Source: Streptomyces sp. CMB-StM0423 | GTDB lineage: Bacteria; Actinomycetota; Actinomycetes; Streptomycetales; Streptomycetaceae | DNA: 64,000 nt | Direction: 5' to 3' | Assembly: GCF_002847285.1 (NCBI RefSeq) | Contig: NZ_CP025407.1 | Location: 372,001 to 436,000, forward strand | Part shown: positions 25,332 through 33,736 of the stretch, one piece after another | How the letters are laid out: each line of letters starts with the position of its first letter | Position numbering within the stretch: position 1 is the stretch's first letter | Translations under genes and position numbers: made by a program | Notes under the pieces: generated by a model | Database searches by the model: none | Told to the model about the DNA's origin: nothing | The model's input: the letters and a program-made list of their open reading frames with translations, nothing else

Positions 25332-26851
25332 GCGACCTGGCCCCCGCCCGTCCCGCAGTCCTCGCCGCCGAAGGCACACCGCGGCCCCCGCTCGTCACCG
25401 TCACCGGCCTGGCTGTACGCCTGCCGGCAGGGCCCGTGCTGCTGCCTGAAACCAGCGCGGAGATCCACGCGGGACAGGTCACGGCCCTCATGGGCGCCTC
25501 CGGCTCCGGCAAGACGACCCTGCTGCGCGCACTCATCGGCCATCTGCCCCCCGGCGCCGTCGTCGACGGCGGCGTCGACGTCCTCGGCCGCACCCCGCAC
25601 CGTCTGCCGACCGGCGAACTGCGCGCCCTGCGCCGCACCGAGGTCGCCTACGTCGGCCAGGACCCCGGCTCCGCCCTCAACCCCCGCATGACCGCCCGCC
25701 GCCTCGTCGCCGAACTCGCCACCGATCCGTCGGCCTACAACGTCCTCGGCATGCTGGCCGAGTGCCGGCTGCCTGTCGACACCGGGATCGCCGACCGCAG
25801 GCCCACCGCCCTCTCCGGCGGCCAGCAGCGACGCGTGGCGCTTGCCCGCGCCCTCGCCCGTACACCCAGGATCCTGCTCCTCGACGAGCCGACCGCCGGA
25901 CTGGACGCGGCCGTACGCGACGACATCGCCCACCTTCTCCGCGACCTCGCCACCAGCCGGGATCTCGCCGTCGTCGTCGCCACCCACGACCCGCACCTGG
26001 CGAAGACCTGCGCCGACCACACCATCCGCCTCACCACCAGGCCCTCCCCCACCCCGGCCCCACGCGCAGCCACCGACCGGCCCGCCGCCTCGGCCACGTA
26101 CGACACCTCGGACGGCGACGGCATCGCCGCCGAAGCGATCGACGCGTACTTCGGCAACGGCCGCCGCCGGCATCCCGTCCTCACCGGCGTCGCGTTCACC
26201 GCCGCCCCCGGCTCGGCCACCGCCGTCACCGGCCCTTCCGGGTCGGGCAAAACCACCCTCCTGCGCATCCTCGCCGGACTCCACCCCACCCACACCGGAC
26301 GCCTGACCCTCGACGGCCACGCCCTGGCCGCACGCGCCCAGAGCCGCACGCGGGAACAGCGACGCCGTATCCAACTCGTCCCCCAGGACCCCCTCGCCAC
26401 GCTCAACCCCCGGCACACGGTCGGCCAACAACTGGCCCGCCCCCTGCGCATGCGCCCGGACCTGCCCAAGACCGCCCGGCCCGCCCGCGTCGCCGAACTC
26501 CTCGCCCAGGTCGACCTCCCCGCCGACCACGCCGACCGCTACCCGGGCGAACTGTCCGGCGGACAACGCCAGCGCGTCTCCATCGCCCGCGCCCTGGCCT
26601 GCAAACCCGGCATCCTGCTCTGCGACGAAGTCACCTCCGCCCTCGATGCCGACACCGCCGCGGGGATCATGGACCTCCTCACCCACCTGCGCGCCCTACA
26701 CCGGATGACCCTGGTCGTGGTCTCCCACGAACACACCCTGATCACCCGCTACACCGACACGGTCCACGTCCTCGAAGCAGGCCGGATCACCCACAGCGGC
26801 CCCACGACCGCACTGCTCGGTAGGGCCGGCACAGGGGAAGCGGCGAGCTGA
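25328..26851 (+). CDS. ABC importer double ATPase (DppD-DppF fused)
   Basis: 507 aa, two complete nucleotide-binding domains in one chain. Domain 1: Walker A GASGSGKTT (about 56-64), signature LSGGQQRRVALARALA, Walker B ILLLDEPTAG. Domain 2: Walker A GPSGSGKTT (about 302-310), signature LSGGQRQRVSIARALA, Walker B ILLCDEVTSA. The Cys-rich C-terminal metal/oligopeptide segment of separate DppD/DppF is short. GTG start overlaps the permease stop. It completes a four-gene importer. Confidence 0.93.
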   Translation: MSDLAPARPAVLAAEGTPRPPLVTVTGLAVRLPAGPVLLPETSAEIHAGQVTALMGASGSGKTTLLRALIGHLPPGAVVDGGVDVLGRTPHRLPTGELRALRRTEVAYVGQDPGSALNPRMTARRLVAELATDPSAYNVLGMLAECRLPVDTGIADRRPTALSGGQQRRVALARALARTPRILLLDEPTAGLDAAVRDDIAHLLRDLATSRDLAVVVATHDPHLAKTCADHTIRLTTRPSPTPAPRAATDRPAASATYDTSDGDGIAAEAIDAYFGNGRRRHPVLTGVAFTAAPGSATAVTGPSGSGKTTLLRILAGLHPTHTGRLTLDGHALAARAQSRTREQRRRIQLVPQDPLATLNPRHTVGQQLARPLRMRPDLPKTARPARVAELLAQVDLPADHADRYPGELSGGQRQRVSIARALACKPGILLCDEVTSALDADTAAGIMDLLTHLRALHRMTLVVVSHEHTLITRYTDTVHVLEAGRITHSGPTTALLGRAGTGEAAS

Positions 26852-26859
26852 ACACCCAG

Positions 26860-27367
26860 CCCACATCGGCAGCAAGAGCATCGGAGTGTCGGTGGTGTGG
26901 GAGGTGTTGTTCCACCCCACGGCCGACGAGGACGGCCGCATCGTCCACCACGTGCGTCTGCCCAGGACCATCGTCGGCATCGCGGTGGGCGCAGCACTGG
27001 GAGTGTCGGGCGGGCTGATCCAGGCACTCACCCGCCACCGGTGGCCGACCCGGGGATCCTCGGCGTCACCGCCGGCGCCGCGTTCTTCGTCGCCCTCGGT
27101 GTCGGCCCGTTCGGCATCGGTTCCCTCACCGGCTACGTGTGGCTGGCGTTCGCCGGCGCCATCCTGATCACCGGCGCGATCTACCTGATCGGGTCCGCCG
27201 GACGCGGTCCGGTAGACCCGATCAGGCTGGTCCTCGCCGGCGTCGCGCTTGGTGCCGTCCTCAGCGGCATCACCACCGACATGACCCTGCTCTCCCCGCG
27301 CGCCTTCGAAGAGATGCGCCACTGGAACGCCGACTCTCTCGTCGGCCGGGACCTCGGCGTGGTGTGA
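26860..27367 (+). pseudogene. FecCD-type iron-siderophore permease, broken
   Basis: Frame one reads VWEVLFHPTADEDGRIVHHV, RLPRTIVGIAVGAALGVSGG and LIQALTR; after a one-base loss near 27040, the next frame reads VADPGILGVTAGAAFFVALG and GSLTGYVWLAFAGAILITGA. N-terminal helices and the half after AGRDLGV are missing. Intact proteins are about 330-350 aa. A relic of a classic siderophore permease directly after a different kind of importer hints that one uptake system replaced another. Confidence 0.75.
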
Positions 27368-27544
27368 CCCCTCCTGCCCTTCCCCGGCACCGGCCTCCTA
27401 CGGCTACGGCGCCCCGACAACCACGAGATTGCCCCGCTCTCCTGGTCATCGAAGCCGACGGCGTCCGGGGCGCGGTAGGCGCGGACGACGTCGTCGCCGA
27501 AGAGCGTCGAAGCGCTGCTTTCGCCAGGGCCGCCCCCTCCGGTC

Positions 27545-27580
27545 GTCTACAGTGACGTAGACCGACTACATGAACGTAGA
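27545..27580. promoter_or_regulatory. Tandem CTAC-N6-GTAG palindromes
   Basis: CTACAGTGACGTAG (27547-27560) and CTACATGAACGTAG (27566-27579), a 19-bp repeat period, about two helical turns. They lie 58 bp upstream of the PAP2 phosphatase ATG. Probably a repressor operator; the protein is unknown. Confidence 0.6.
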
Positions 27581-27636
27581 CACTAGTGGTGGGGCGCTCA
27601 TGCCATGTCCATCTGCCGTCTCGGGGTGATCGCCCC

Positions 27637-28395
27637 ATGAACAACTCCAGCCCACCCCCAGCACCCCCCGCCCTGGGGACTCGCAGCGGGTGGCTGTGCG
27701 CCTTGGCCGCTGCTGCGTTCGCGGCTCTGGCGTCAGTCGTGCTTGTCGGCGGAAACGGCCCGCTGCCGCCCGATACTGCTGTCCACGACCTCGCGCTGAA
27801 CAGCCGATCGTCCTCCGCCGTTGCCGATGTCCGCTCGGTCACGGCGACCGGCATCGGCATCGTCCCCTACCTCCTGGCCGTGGCGGCCGGACTGATCGCC
27901 GCGCCCGCCCTGATCACTGGTCGCGCCCAGCGCCCGGTGACCAGACTCGCCCTTCCTGCCCTCACGTTCCCGGCATGGCTGGCGTTGGGAGAGAAGGTGC
28001 GCTACGCCCTCATGACACAGATCGCCCGACCGCGCCCGCCTGCGGACGACTGGCTCACCCACGGTTCACGCTGGTCCTTCCCCTCCGGGCACGCCGCGAT
28101 CTCGGCGATGGCCGCCGGCCTGCTCGTTCTCGCACTCCTCTCCCGACGCCCGCCAGCAGCACGCCTGTGGATAGCCCTGGTCGTGGCATGGGCCATGCTG
28201 GTCGGGATCAGTCGCGTGTGGCTCGGAGTGCACTGGATCAGCGACGTAATCGGCGGCTGGCTCCTCGCCCTGGCCTGGACCCTCCTCGCCGCGGTAGTCG
28301 CCGCTCACATCCGATCTTGGTGGTCGCCCCAAGAGAGCAGTCGGCCAGACGACATCGCCTCCCCCTGCACGGATGAACCAGCCACCGCCCCCTGA
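27637..28395 (+). CDS. PAP2-superfamily membrane phosphatase
   Basis: 252 aa with five to six helices. The three phosphatase motifs are present: K-x6-RP (KVRYALMTQIARPRPP), FPSGHAAISAM, and SRVWLGVHWISDVIGGW. Such enzymes remove phosphate from phosphatidic acid or undecaprenyl diphosphate; the substrate here cannot be told. ATG at 27637 chosen for GGGGTGAT upstream; an earlier GTG at 27586 is in frame but lies close to the operator repeats. Confidence 0.9.
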   Translation: MNNSSPPPAPPALGTRSGWLCALAAAAFAALASVVLVGGNGPLPPDTAVHDLALNSRSSSAVADVRSVTATGIGIVPYLLAVAAGLIAAPALITGRAQRPVTRLALPALTFPAWLALGEKVRYALMTQIARPRPPADDWLTHGSRWSFPSGHAAISAMAAGLLVLALLSRRPPAARLWIALVVAWAMLVGISRVWLGVHWISDVIGGWLLALAWTLLAAVVAAHIRSWWSPQESSRPDDIASPCTDEPATAP

Positions 28396-28513
28396 CCGCT
28401 CAAGACGATCCATGATCACCAACTACCTGACGCCCGGACGGAACTGGTTGCCCGAGCGGTGGGCGGTTGAGCCTGGCGCAGAAGAAGCGCCGTAGCCGGG
28501 CCGCACTGCACAG

Positions 28514-28864
28514 GTGGGGACCGCCGCGCTGCTCCCGACTCCCGCACCTGCCCACAGACTGGCGTGCTCGCGTAGGCATGTAGCAAGCGAGCAACGGAAC
28601 CCGTCCGCACCCAAGCACTGCGCGCAGTTCTACGCGGACAAGCAGTCCGACGGCGGCTGGATGCTGGAGCTCGACAACAACTACCCGTATCCGACATGGA
28701 ACGAGATCTGCGGCCGCGCCGCAGTCCCAGCCAAGCAGAACACGGATGCCGGTGGCGACCTTGGGCGGTTCACATCCGAGATCCGCCCGCTCGACAATGA
28801 CGCGTATTTCGCCCAGACCGGGTTCGAGTACTGCGACATCAAGTCGGTCTGCAACATCAGCTGA
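28514..28864 (+). pseudogene. Possible small secreted protein or remnant
   Basis: Up to 116 aa. The part from about residue 35, AQFYADKQSDGGWMLELDNN, then WNEICGRAAVP, FTSEIRPLDNDAYFAQTGFE and YCDIKSVCNIS, has a normal amino acid mix with several Cys and differs from shadow frames. I do not recognise it and find no good start or ribosome site, so it may be the C-terminal remnant of a larger gene. Confidence 0.4.
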
Positions 28865-28927
28865 CAGCGGGACCAAAAGCGAAGCCAGTGATCACAGCGG
28901 AGCGCTGACCTGCGACGATGCGCCGAT

Positions 28928-28982
28928 ATTGCCGGTGACCAGCCGAAACTACCTTCAGTAGTCGAGGCTGGTCACCGGCAAT
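28928..28982. repeat. 55-nt hairpin with perfect 17-bp arms
   Basis: ATTGCCGGTGACCAGCC pairs perfectly with GGCTGGTCACCGGCAAT; between them is a second small stem ACTAC/GTAGT around CTTCA. No T-run on either side. It may be a bidirectional terminator between the unknown gene and the interval to the right, or the imprint of a mobile element. Confidence 0.65.
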
Positions 28983-29262
28983 TCCGACCCGCATGTGCCC
29001 TGGATGTGCCCTCGCTGGGGCAGAGCCAGGCGAACTGCTTCGTTTTGGCCTCAGCGGGTGGGGGGGGTGGCGGCATTGACGCGACTTTGCGAGCGGCGGC
29101 GAGCAGCACGGGGCCCAGCACGGGCGTGATCACAGGCACCTCCGGGTGAGGCGGTGGAGCTTTCGGATCACCGGTTCGCGCCATCAAGGACCACCCGGAT
29201 CGACCTCCAAGGACAGGCTTCGCCACGAGTGGACGGCCCTTGCTCCGGTGGTCCGGCGGGCG
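28983..29262. other. Interval without a recognised gene
   Basis: Nothing convincing beyond the hairpin at its left edge. It includes a run of nine G on the plus strand at about 29060. The stretch 28865-29262 is likely spacer. Confidence 0.4.
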
Positions 29263-30030
29263 TCAGGGGCGCTTGACCCTGACCAGCTCCATCTTCTCGC
29301 CGCCCCCGCCCGTCACCTCGGTGGACACCAGGCCCACACCTTTGGCGTAGAACCGGTGCGCCACCACGTTCGGCTCCAGGGAGTTGGTCTCCTTGATCTC
29401 CAAGGCGTTGTTGCGGTAGGAGGCGAAGGGCACGGTGACGGAGGCGTTCCGGCTCAGCACCTCGGCGCGGATCTCGACGACCTTCGGGGCCGACTCCGCG
29501 ACGTAGCGCTTCCCCTTCTTCGGGTCGGCCAGCATGGCAATGCCGGGCTCGGCGCCCTTCTTCCCCGCCTGCCAGGAGCCCTCCGTGCTGACGACCTTGC
29601 CGTTCTTGATCGTCTTGGAGTCCTCGCCGAAGGTCCAGACGGTGCCGTCGCGGTCCTGGGCGAGCCAGTCGTGGGAGTCCTCGACCAGCGAGCCGCCGAT
29701 ATAGGTGCGGTCGCGCACGACGGTCGTGGTGACGCCGAGGATCTTCTTCGTCTGGTGCGTGACCTCTACGACGTCCCGGCCGTTGCCATCGCCGCTGGAG
29801 AGGTCGTAGGTGAACTTCGTGCCCGGCGCGAACGCCAGGAAGGGGTTGTCGACGCGGCCGGTGAAGTCGCCGGGTCTGACGCTCGGGCTCGCGGTGGGCG
29901 AGGCGGTGGCGCTCTGATCGGCCACCTTCGCCACCTCGCCGCCGTCACCGTCCTGGCCGGCGCACGCCGATGCGGCCAACGCTGTGAGCAGGGCGAGAGT
30001 GGACAGTGACCGCCACGTGGATGTGCGCAC
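29263..30030 (-). CDS. Putative lipoprotein of unknown function
   Basis: 255 aa from the GTG at 30030. The signal peptide STLALLTALAASACAGQDGD has a lipobox-like ASAC. The mature part is mostly beta: FTGRVDNPFLAFAPGTKFTY, GVTTTVVRDRTYIGGSLVED, WLAQDRDGTVWTFGEDSKT, RFYAKGVGLVSTEVTGGGGE. This arrangement is common in actinobacterial secreted proteins. Function unknown. A long polar N-terminal stretch beyond the GTG is excluded because the signal peptide starts here and CTGGAGACAAG precedes. Confidence 0.82.
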   Translation of the reverse strand: MRTSTWRSLSTLALLTALAASACAGQDGDGGEVAKVADQSATASPTASPSVRPGDFTGRVDNPFLAFAPGTKFTYDLSSGDGNGRDVVEVTHQTKKILGVTTTVVRDRTYIGGSLVEDSHDWLAQDRDGTVWTFGEDSKTIKNGKVVSTEGSWQAGKKGAEPGIAMLADPKKGKRYVAESAPKVVEIRAEVLSRNASVTVPFASYRNNALEIKETNSLEPNVVAHRFYAKGVGLVSTEVTGGGGEKMELVRVKRP

Positions 30031-30379
30031 CTTGTCTCCAGGATCCTTAGGGCTTGCTGGGGAATGTGGTTGACGCGCCCATCCTCGGACGGCGAGGGAC
30101 GGTGGCGGCCCGGCGGTGCGTCGGTGTCGTGCACAAGCCACGCAACACCACACGTTTGGCGGCCAGAGGAGGGAGCTCCCCTCGGCCCGACGACTTACCC
30201 GCCTCGCCCGACCCGCTGTTTCCGCGGGGAGCGGGAGTGCCTCGGGTGCCCCGCGCGTACCGGTTCGTACCAGCAGCATCGACGGGCGGCCGGGCATGAC
30301 ATAAGGCGGCATAGCGTGCTGGCCGGTTGGTCAGAGAGCACACGGGTGAAGATCATCGCATTGCTGCCCGGGTGCTTTC
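30031..30379. other. Divergent promoter region, nothing specific seen
   Basis: 349 bp between the lipoprotein and SpoIIE-like phosphatase genes. No clear palindrome or RNA structure was found by eye. Confidence 0.4.
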
Positions 30380-31555
30380 ATGGCAACTGCGCGCCCGGAT
30401 CAGATGGGAGCCGTGTCCATCCCACCGCCGGCTCATTCCCGCTTCCGAGACCTCCCTGGCGCGTGGTCGGCTCCGCGCTGGTACGTGCGCCTCTTCCCAG
30501 CCCTCCTGCTGTGCATCGCGGCCCTCCTCAACGTCGTGACCCCTGCCCACCTGACCTTCATCGGTCTGTTCGTCGCCGCGCCGCTGATCGCCGCGGCGAT
30601 CGACACCCCGCGGACCACCCTCGCCACCGCGGTGGCCACCATCGTGATCACCACGCCCTTCCTGACCGTGGTCAGCGAACCTCCCGACCTCTCGGCGACG
30701 GAACGATGGGTGCTGGTGAGCACCGTCGTGGTGGTCTCGGGACTCGCGCTGGCCGTCAACGCCGTCGTGACCGCGGCACACAGACGCACGGCGTCGGCGC
30801 TGGGTATCGCGGAGATCGTGCAGCGAGCCGTCGTACCGCCACCGCCGCCGCGTACCGGCCCGCTGCGAATCGCCGCACGCTACCGCCCGGCGCAGCGGGG
30901 CACACTGGTCGGCGGTGACCTGTACGCGACACAGGAGACGTCCTTCGGCACCCGGTTGATCGTCGGCGACGTCTCCGGCAAGGGCTTGGGCGCCGCCGCG
31001 GCGGTAGCCGTGGTGCTGGGCGCCTTCCGCGAGTGGTCCACCCACGAACCGGAGCTGGCCCGCCTGGCCTGGCGACTGGAACAGGCACTGCTGCGCGAGA
31101 ACCGCCGGATGCACCTCCTCGACCCCGAAGAGGGATTCGTCACCGCCGTCCTCGCCGAGATCCCTCACAGCGCACCGGACCGACTGCACGCCGTCTGCTG
31201 CGGCCACCCGCCACCCCTGCTGCTGCCGCCCGGCAGGCCACCGCGCTACCTGCCCGTGCCGGAAAGCGCACCGCCACTCGGCCTGGGGAGGGAACCGGAA
31301 GCGCTCAAGGACGACGTACGCCACACGGACTTCCCACCCGGCACCTTCCTGCTGATGTACACCGACGGCGTCACCGAGGCCCGCAACGCACTCGGCGAGT
31401 TCTACGACCCGGCCACCGCACTCGACGGCCGCACCTTCCACGACCCCGACGACCTGGCCGACGCACTGACAGCGGACATCATCGCCCACACCGGCGGCGC
31501 GCTGCGGGACGACGCCGCCGTCCTCGCCGTCCACCACATCCCCGACCCGCCGTGA
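30380..31555 (+). CDS. SpoIIE/PP2C-type serine phosphatase with membrane region
   Basis: 391 aa. Four hydrophobic segments between about 35 and 135, then the PP2C catalytic domain: GTLVGGDLYATQ (metal Asp), VGDVSGKGLGAAAAV, YTDGVTEARNALGEF, and GGALRDDAAVLAV. Phosphatases of this type act on anti-anti-sigma factors; no partner kinase or anti-sigma antagonist is nearby, so the target is unlinked. Start ATG at 30380 (upstream of a predicted ribosome site is weak); GTG at 30413 is an alternative. Confidence 0.88.
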   Translation: MATARPDQMGAVSIPPPAHSRFRDLPGAWSAPRWYVRLFPALLLCIAALLNVVTPAHLTFIGLFVAAPLIAAAIDTPRTTLATAVATIVITTPFLTVVSEPPDLSATERWVLVSTVVVVSGLALAVNAVVTAAHRRTASALGIAEIVQRAVVPPPPPRTGPLRIAARYRPAQRGTLVGGDLYATQETSFGTRLIVGDVSGKGLGAAAAVAVVLGAFREWSTHEPELARLAWRLEQALLRENRRMHLLDPEEGFVTAVLAEIPHSAPDRLHAVCCGHPPPLLLPPGRPPRYLPVPESAPPLGLGREPEALKDDVRHTDFPPGTFLLMYTDGVTEARNALGEFYDPATALDGRTFHDPDDLADALTADIIAHTGGALRDDAAVLAVHHIPDPP

Positions 31556-32305
31556 CGCCCCGCCTTCACCTCCGGCCGAGCGATCCGCCAACTCCGCCCC
31601 GAAAGCCGTTGCCTGCTGCCCCCGGCCGCTCGTCGGTACCTGTCGAGGTACAGGTGCCAGATCCACTTCCGCGCGGTGTTAGGCGGTCGCCGGGACGTCC
31701 AGATGGAGGCGCGCCCGGAAGCGGTGGCCGCCTGACCGGTGACGGCTCTGCGGATCCGTACTGCACTTCCCGTGCCCTGCGGGCAGAGCACCATCACTGG
31801 CCCCAGTGCACAGGCTGAGCAGGTCCAGCCGCTTTGTGCCCGGAGCTCCTGCTGCCACCCGGGAAGAGCTCGCTCGGTAGTAGCCGAGCCAGCTTGCACG
31901 CTGTGTGCCTGACCGAGAATGGTGGGAACAGGCAGTCCCGGGCAAGCGTGGATGAGTCCATGGACAGCGGTGGCAGCCCCCAAGGGACAAGATCGTGAGA
32001 CAGAAGCGCCGTGACCCCAAAATGAGACAGTCAAGGAAGACCAGGCCACCGCAACGGAACAGGACATTCCGATTGCGAGCCTACACCGGCTGTAGGTTCA
32101 CATTTCCGATGTCCCTTTCTCGTTAGCGGTGGCCCCTTTCTGCCCCAAGGGACAAGGCAGTGAAACTAACTCCCGTCTGATCGTTTCCCCTGAAGTAGTG
32201 CTGATCCGGGTCTCGACCTATGCGGCGGTGTTTCCCGCCGTGATCGTGGAGATGTCAACCGCCCCTCGCCCGTGGCGAACGGCGAGGAAGCAGGGGCCAG
32301 TCCGC
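31556..32305. other. Gene-poor interval with duplicated segment
   Basis: Contains one copy of a roughly 105-bp duplicated segment (31984-32089). A leftward stretch NTARKWIWHLYLDRYRRAAG at about 31620-31690 looks like protein rather than shadow sequence but is too short to name. No intact gene supported. Confidence 0.4.
31984..32089 (+). repeat. Duplicated segment, copy A
   Basis: Begins GGGACAAGATCGTGAGACA and ends at ATTCCGATTGCGAGCCTACA; about three quarters identical to copy B at 33390-33494 in the same orientation. Copy B leads directly into a 2'-5' RNA ligase-like frame, so both may be old promoter/5' regions of paralogous genes. Confidence 0.55.
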
Positions 32306-32833
32306 TTAACGGTCGCTGCGGCGAGCGAGCAAAGCGTTTTGGTAGCTACCAAGGTCATCTTTAAGGAGGGTGGACAAGCCGGGGCCGTAGATGCGGTCGC
32401 CGTAGAAGACTCGCCGTATGCGGTCGGTGAGGCCGCGCGGAACCTCGGCGCCGGGGAGAGTTTCATCGATGGCTTCGTGGAGCAGCTCTCGCAGCTCGAA
32501 GAACTTCTCGTAGACAGCCTGGGAGAAGAAGACGCCACCCTCGAGATTGAACTCGTTGAGATCTTGGGCGTACTGCTCGGCCCATTCACGGGTCTTGTCC
32601 TGGTTAGTGAGGGTCCAGTTCGTTTCGTAGCGAACAGGTATCTTCCAGAATTTGGGATAGAACTCGATCCTCTTCTTGATGATCTCTTGGACCTGCGCCT
32701 GAACCACTGCGTTGTGGGCCTGAACGACTGAGTTGCGGCTGGTCCGAACTGCGGCGCGGACCGTCAGTAGCGTTCCGAGGACGGATACAACGGCGGCGAT
32801 GAACGCGACGGCTACCGGGGAGTTCAAGTCCAT
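32306..32833 (-). CDS. Hypothetical membrane-anchored protein
   Basis: 175 aa. One N-terminal helix (VAVAFIAAVVSVLGTLLTVR), then a charged, mainly helical body: NAVVQAQVQEIIKKRIEFYP, EWAEQYAQDLNEFNLEGG, YEKFFELRELLHEAIDETLP. Lower GC and normal coding composition on this strand support a real gene. I do not recognise the family. ATG at 32833; no obvious operon partner. Its surroundings are decayed mobile DNA. Confidence 0.75.
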   Translation of the reverse strand: MDLNSPVAVAFIAAVVSVLGTLLTVRAAVRTSRNSVVQAHNAVVQAQVQEIIKKRIEFYPKFWKIPVRYETNWTLTNQDKTREWAEQYAQDLNEFNLEGGVFFSQAVYEKFFELRELLHEAIDETLPGAEVPRGLTDRIRRVFYGDRIYGPGLSTLLKDDLGSYQNALLARRSDR

Positions 32834-32989
32834 GCGCTATTTCTACCTGTACGGCTCGGGTGAAGCCAACTTTCCAGTGGACATCGTGACTCACAGACAG
32901 AGCCACCTTGCACACGTACAGGAGAGCGAGTGTGGTCACCTGCCTCAGAGGACCCGAGACGGGAAACCGTGGCAGCAGGCACAATCAGT

Positions 32990-33350
32990 CAGGCCCTGAC
33001 CGCCGAACTGACGCGGCAGATGGAGACAGTCACCCTCCTCGCCATCACCGTGGGCAGTGCCCTTGCGTACGACGTCATTTTCGATCTTGAGCCTGACGAG
33101 CCTCTGCAGGAGTTGCGAACCGCCGCCACGTGAGCCTTCGAGGTCGTGCTCGGCTCCGAAGCCACCTCGTGCGAGACCGGCGTCTTGCATCTGACGGAGT
33201 CGTACGTCACCGACAAAGTCGATCTTGACCACTTTCGCCAGATCCACCGACGCGAACGCAAGTCCGCCCCGGCAATACGCCGCTCCGCATCGACGCAGTC
33301 GCGCTGGTCGACGTGGTGGCCAACAACGCCGGGAAGACGATCACCCGGGA
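32990..33350 (+). pseudogene. 2'-5' RNA ligase-like protein, broken C-terminal part
   Basis: [20 protein letters not shown], an in-frame TGA at 33131, then [20 protein letters not shown] and [14 protein letters not shown] carry the second HxT motif (LHLTESY) of the 2H/2'-5' RNA ligase superfamily. After a frameshift near 33270 follows [18 protein letters not shown], the usual closing strands. The N-terminal half is absent. Family assignment from pattern. Confidence 0.5.
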
Positions 33351-33389
33351 GGCCGGGGGACGATCCCGCTGGATGGCACCACAGCATAA

Positions 33390-33494
33390 GGGCCAAGATC
33401 GTGAGACAAGATGCCGTGGCCCACGAATGAGATATAGCGAGAACATGCAGGCCGTCATCACGGAACGGGACATTCCAATTGCGGGCCTACATTC
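33390..33494 (+). repeat. Duplicated segment, copy B
   Basis: GGGCCAAGATCGTGAGACA to ATTCCAATTGCGGGCCTACA; partner of copy A. Runs directly into the frame beginning at 33479. Confidence 0.55.
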
Positions 33495-33736
33495 GCGGTG
33501 CCCGCGCAGCCCTACAGGACTTCCCCCTCAGCCATGTCGAGGACCGCTGGCTGCACATCACCATCGACCAGATCACGGACCAAGTCGCCTCTGCCATCGG
33601 GCAGGACGAACGTAACCAGCTCGCCAGCGCGCTGACCAAACGACTGCGCGACACGGATCCCTTCGACCTCACCATGGGCAGCCTTCTGTCCTCGCGTTTC
33701 GGCGTGATGGCCGATCTACACCCCGACGAGCCCTTG
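33479..33736 (+). pseudogene. 2'-5' RNA ligase-like protein, N-terminal and middle part
   Basis: FPLSHVEDRWLHITIDQITD carries the first HxT motif (LHITI), and DPFDLTMGSLLSSRFGVMAD, LHPDEPL follow as in the family. At about 33737 the frame passes straight into an IS5-family transposase, so the gene is truncated by the element. This segment and the C-terminal relic upstream overlap in the protein map (both contain the GSxLxxxxGVxxDLxPDEPL part), so they derive from two genes. Confidence 0.5.

Noticed and set aside
27430..27555. Open frame LLVIEADGVRGAVGADDVVA after the FecCD relic
   Set aside because: Too short and without recognisable family; left as spacer.
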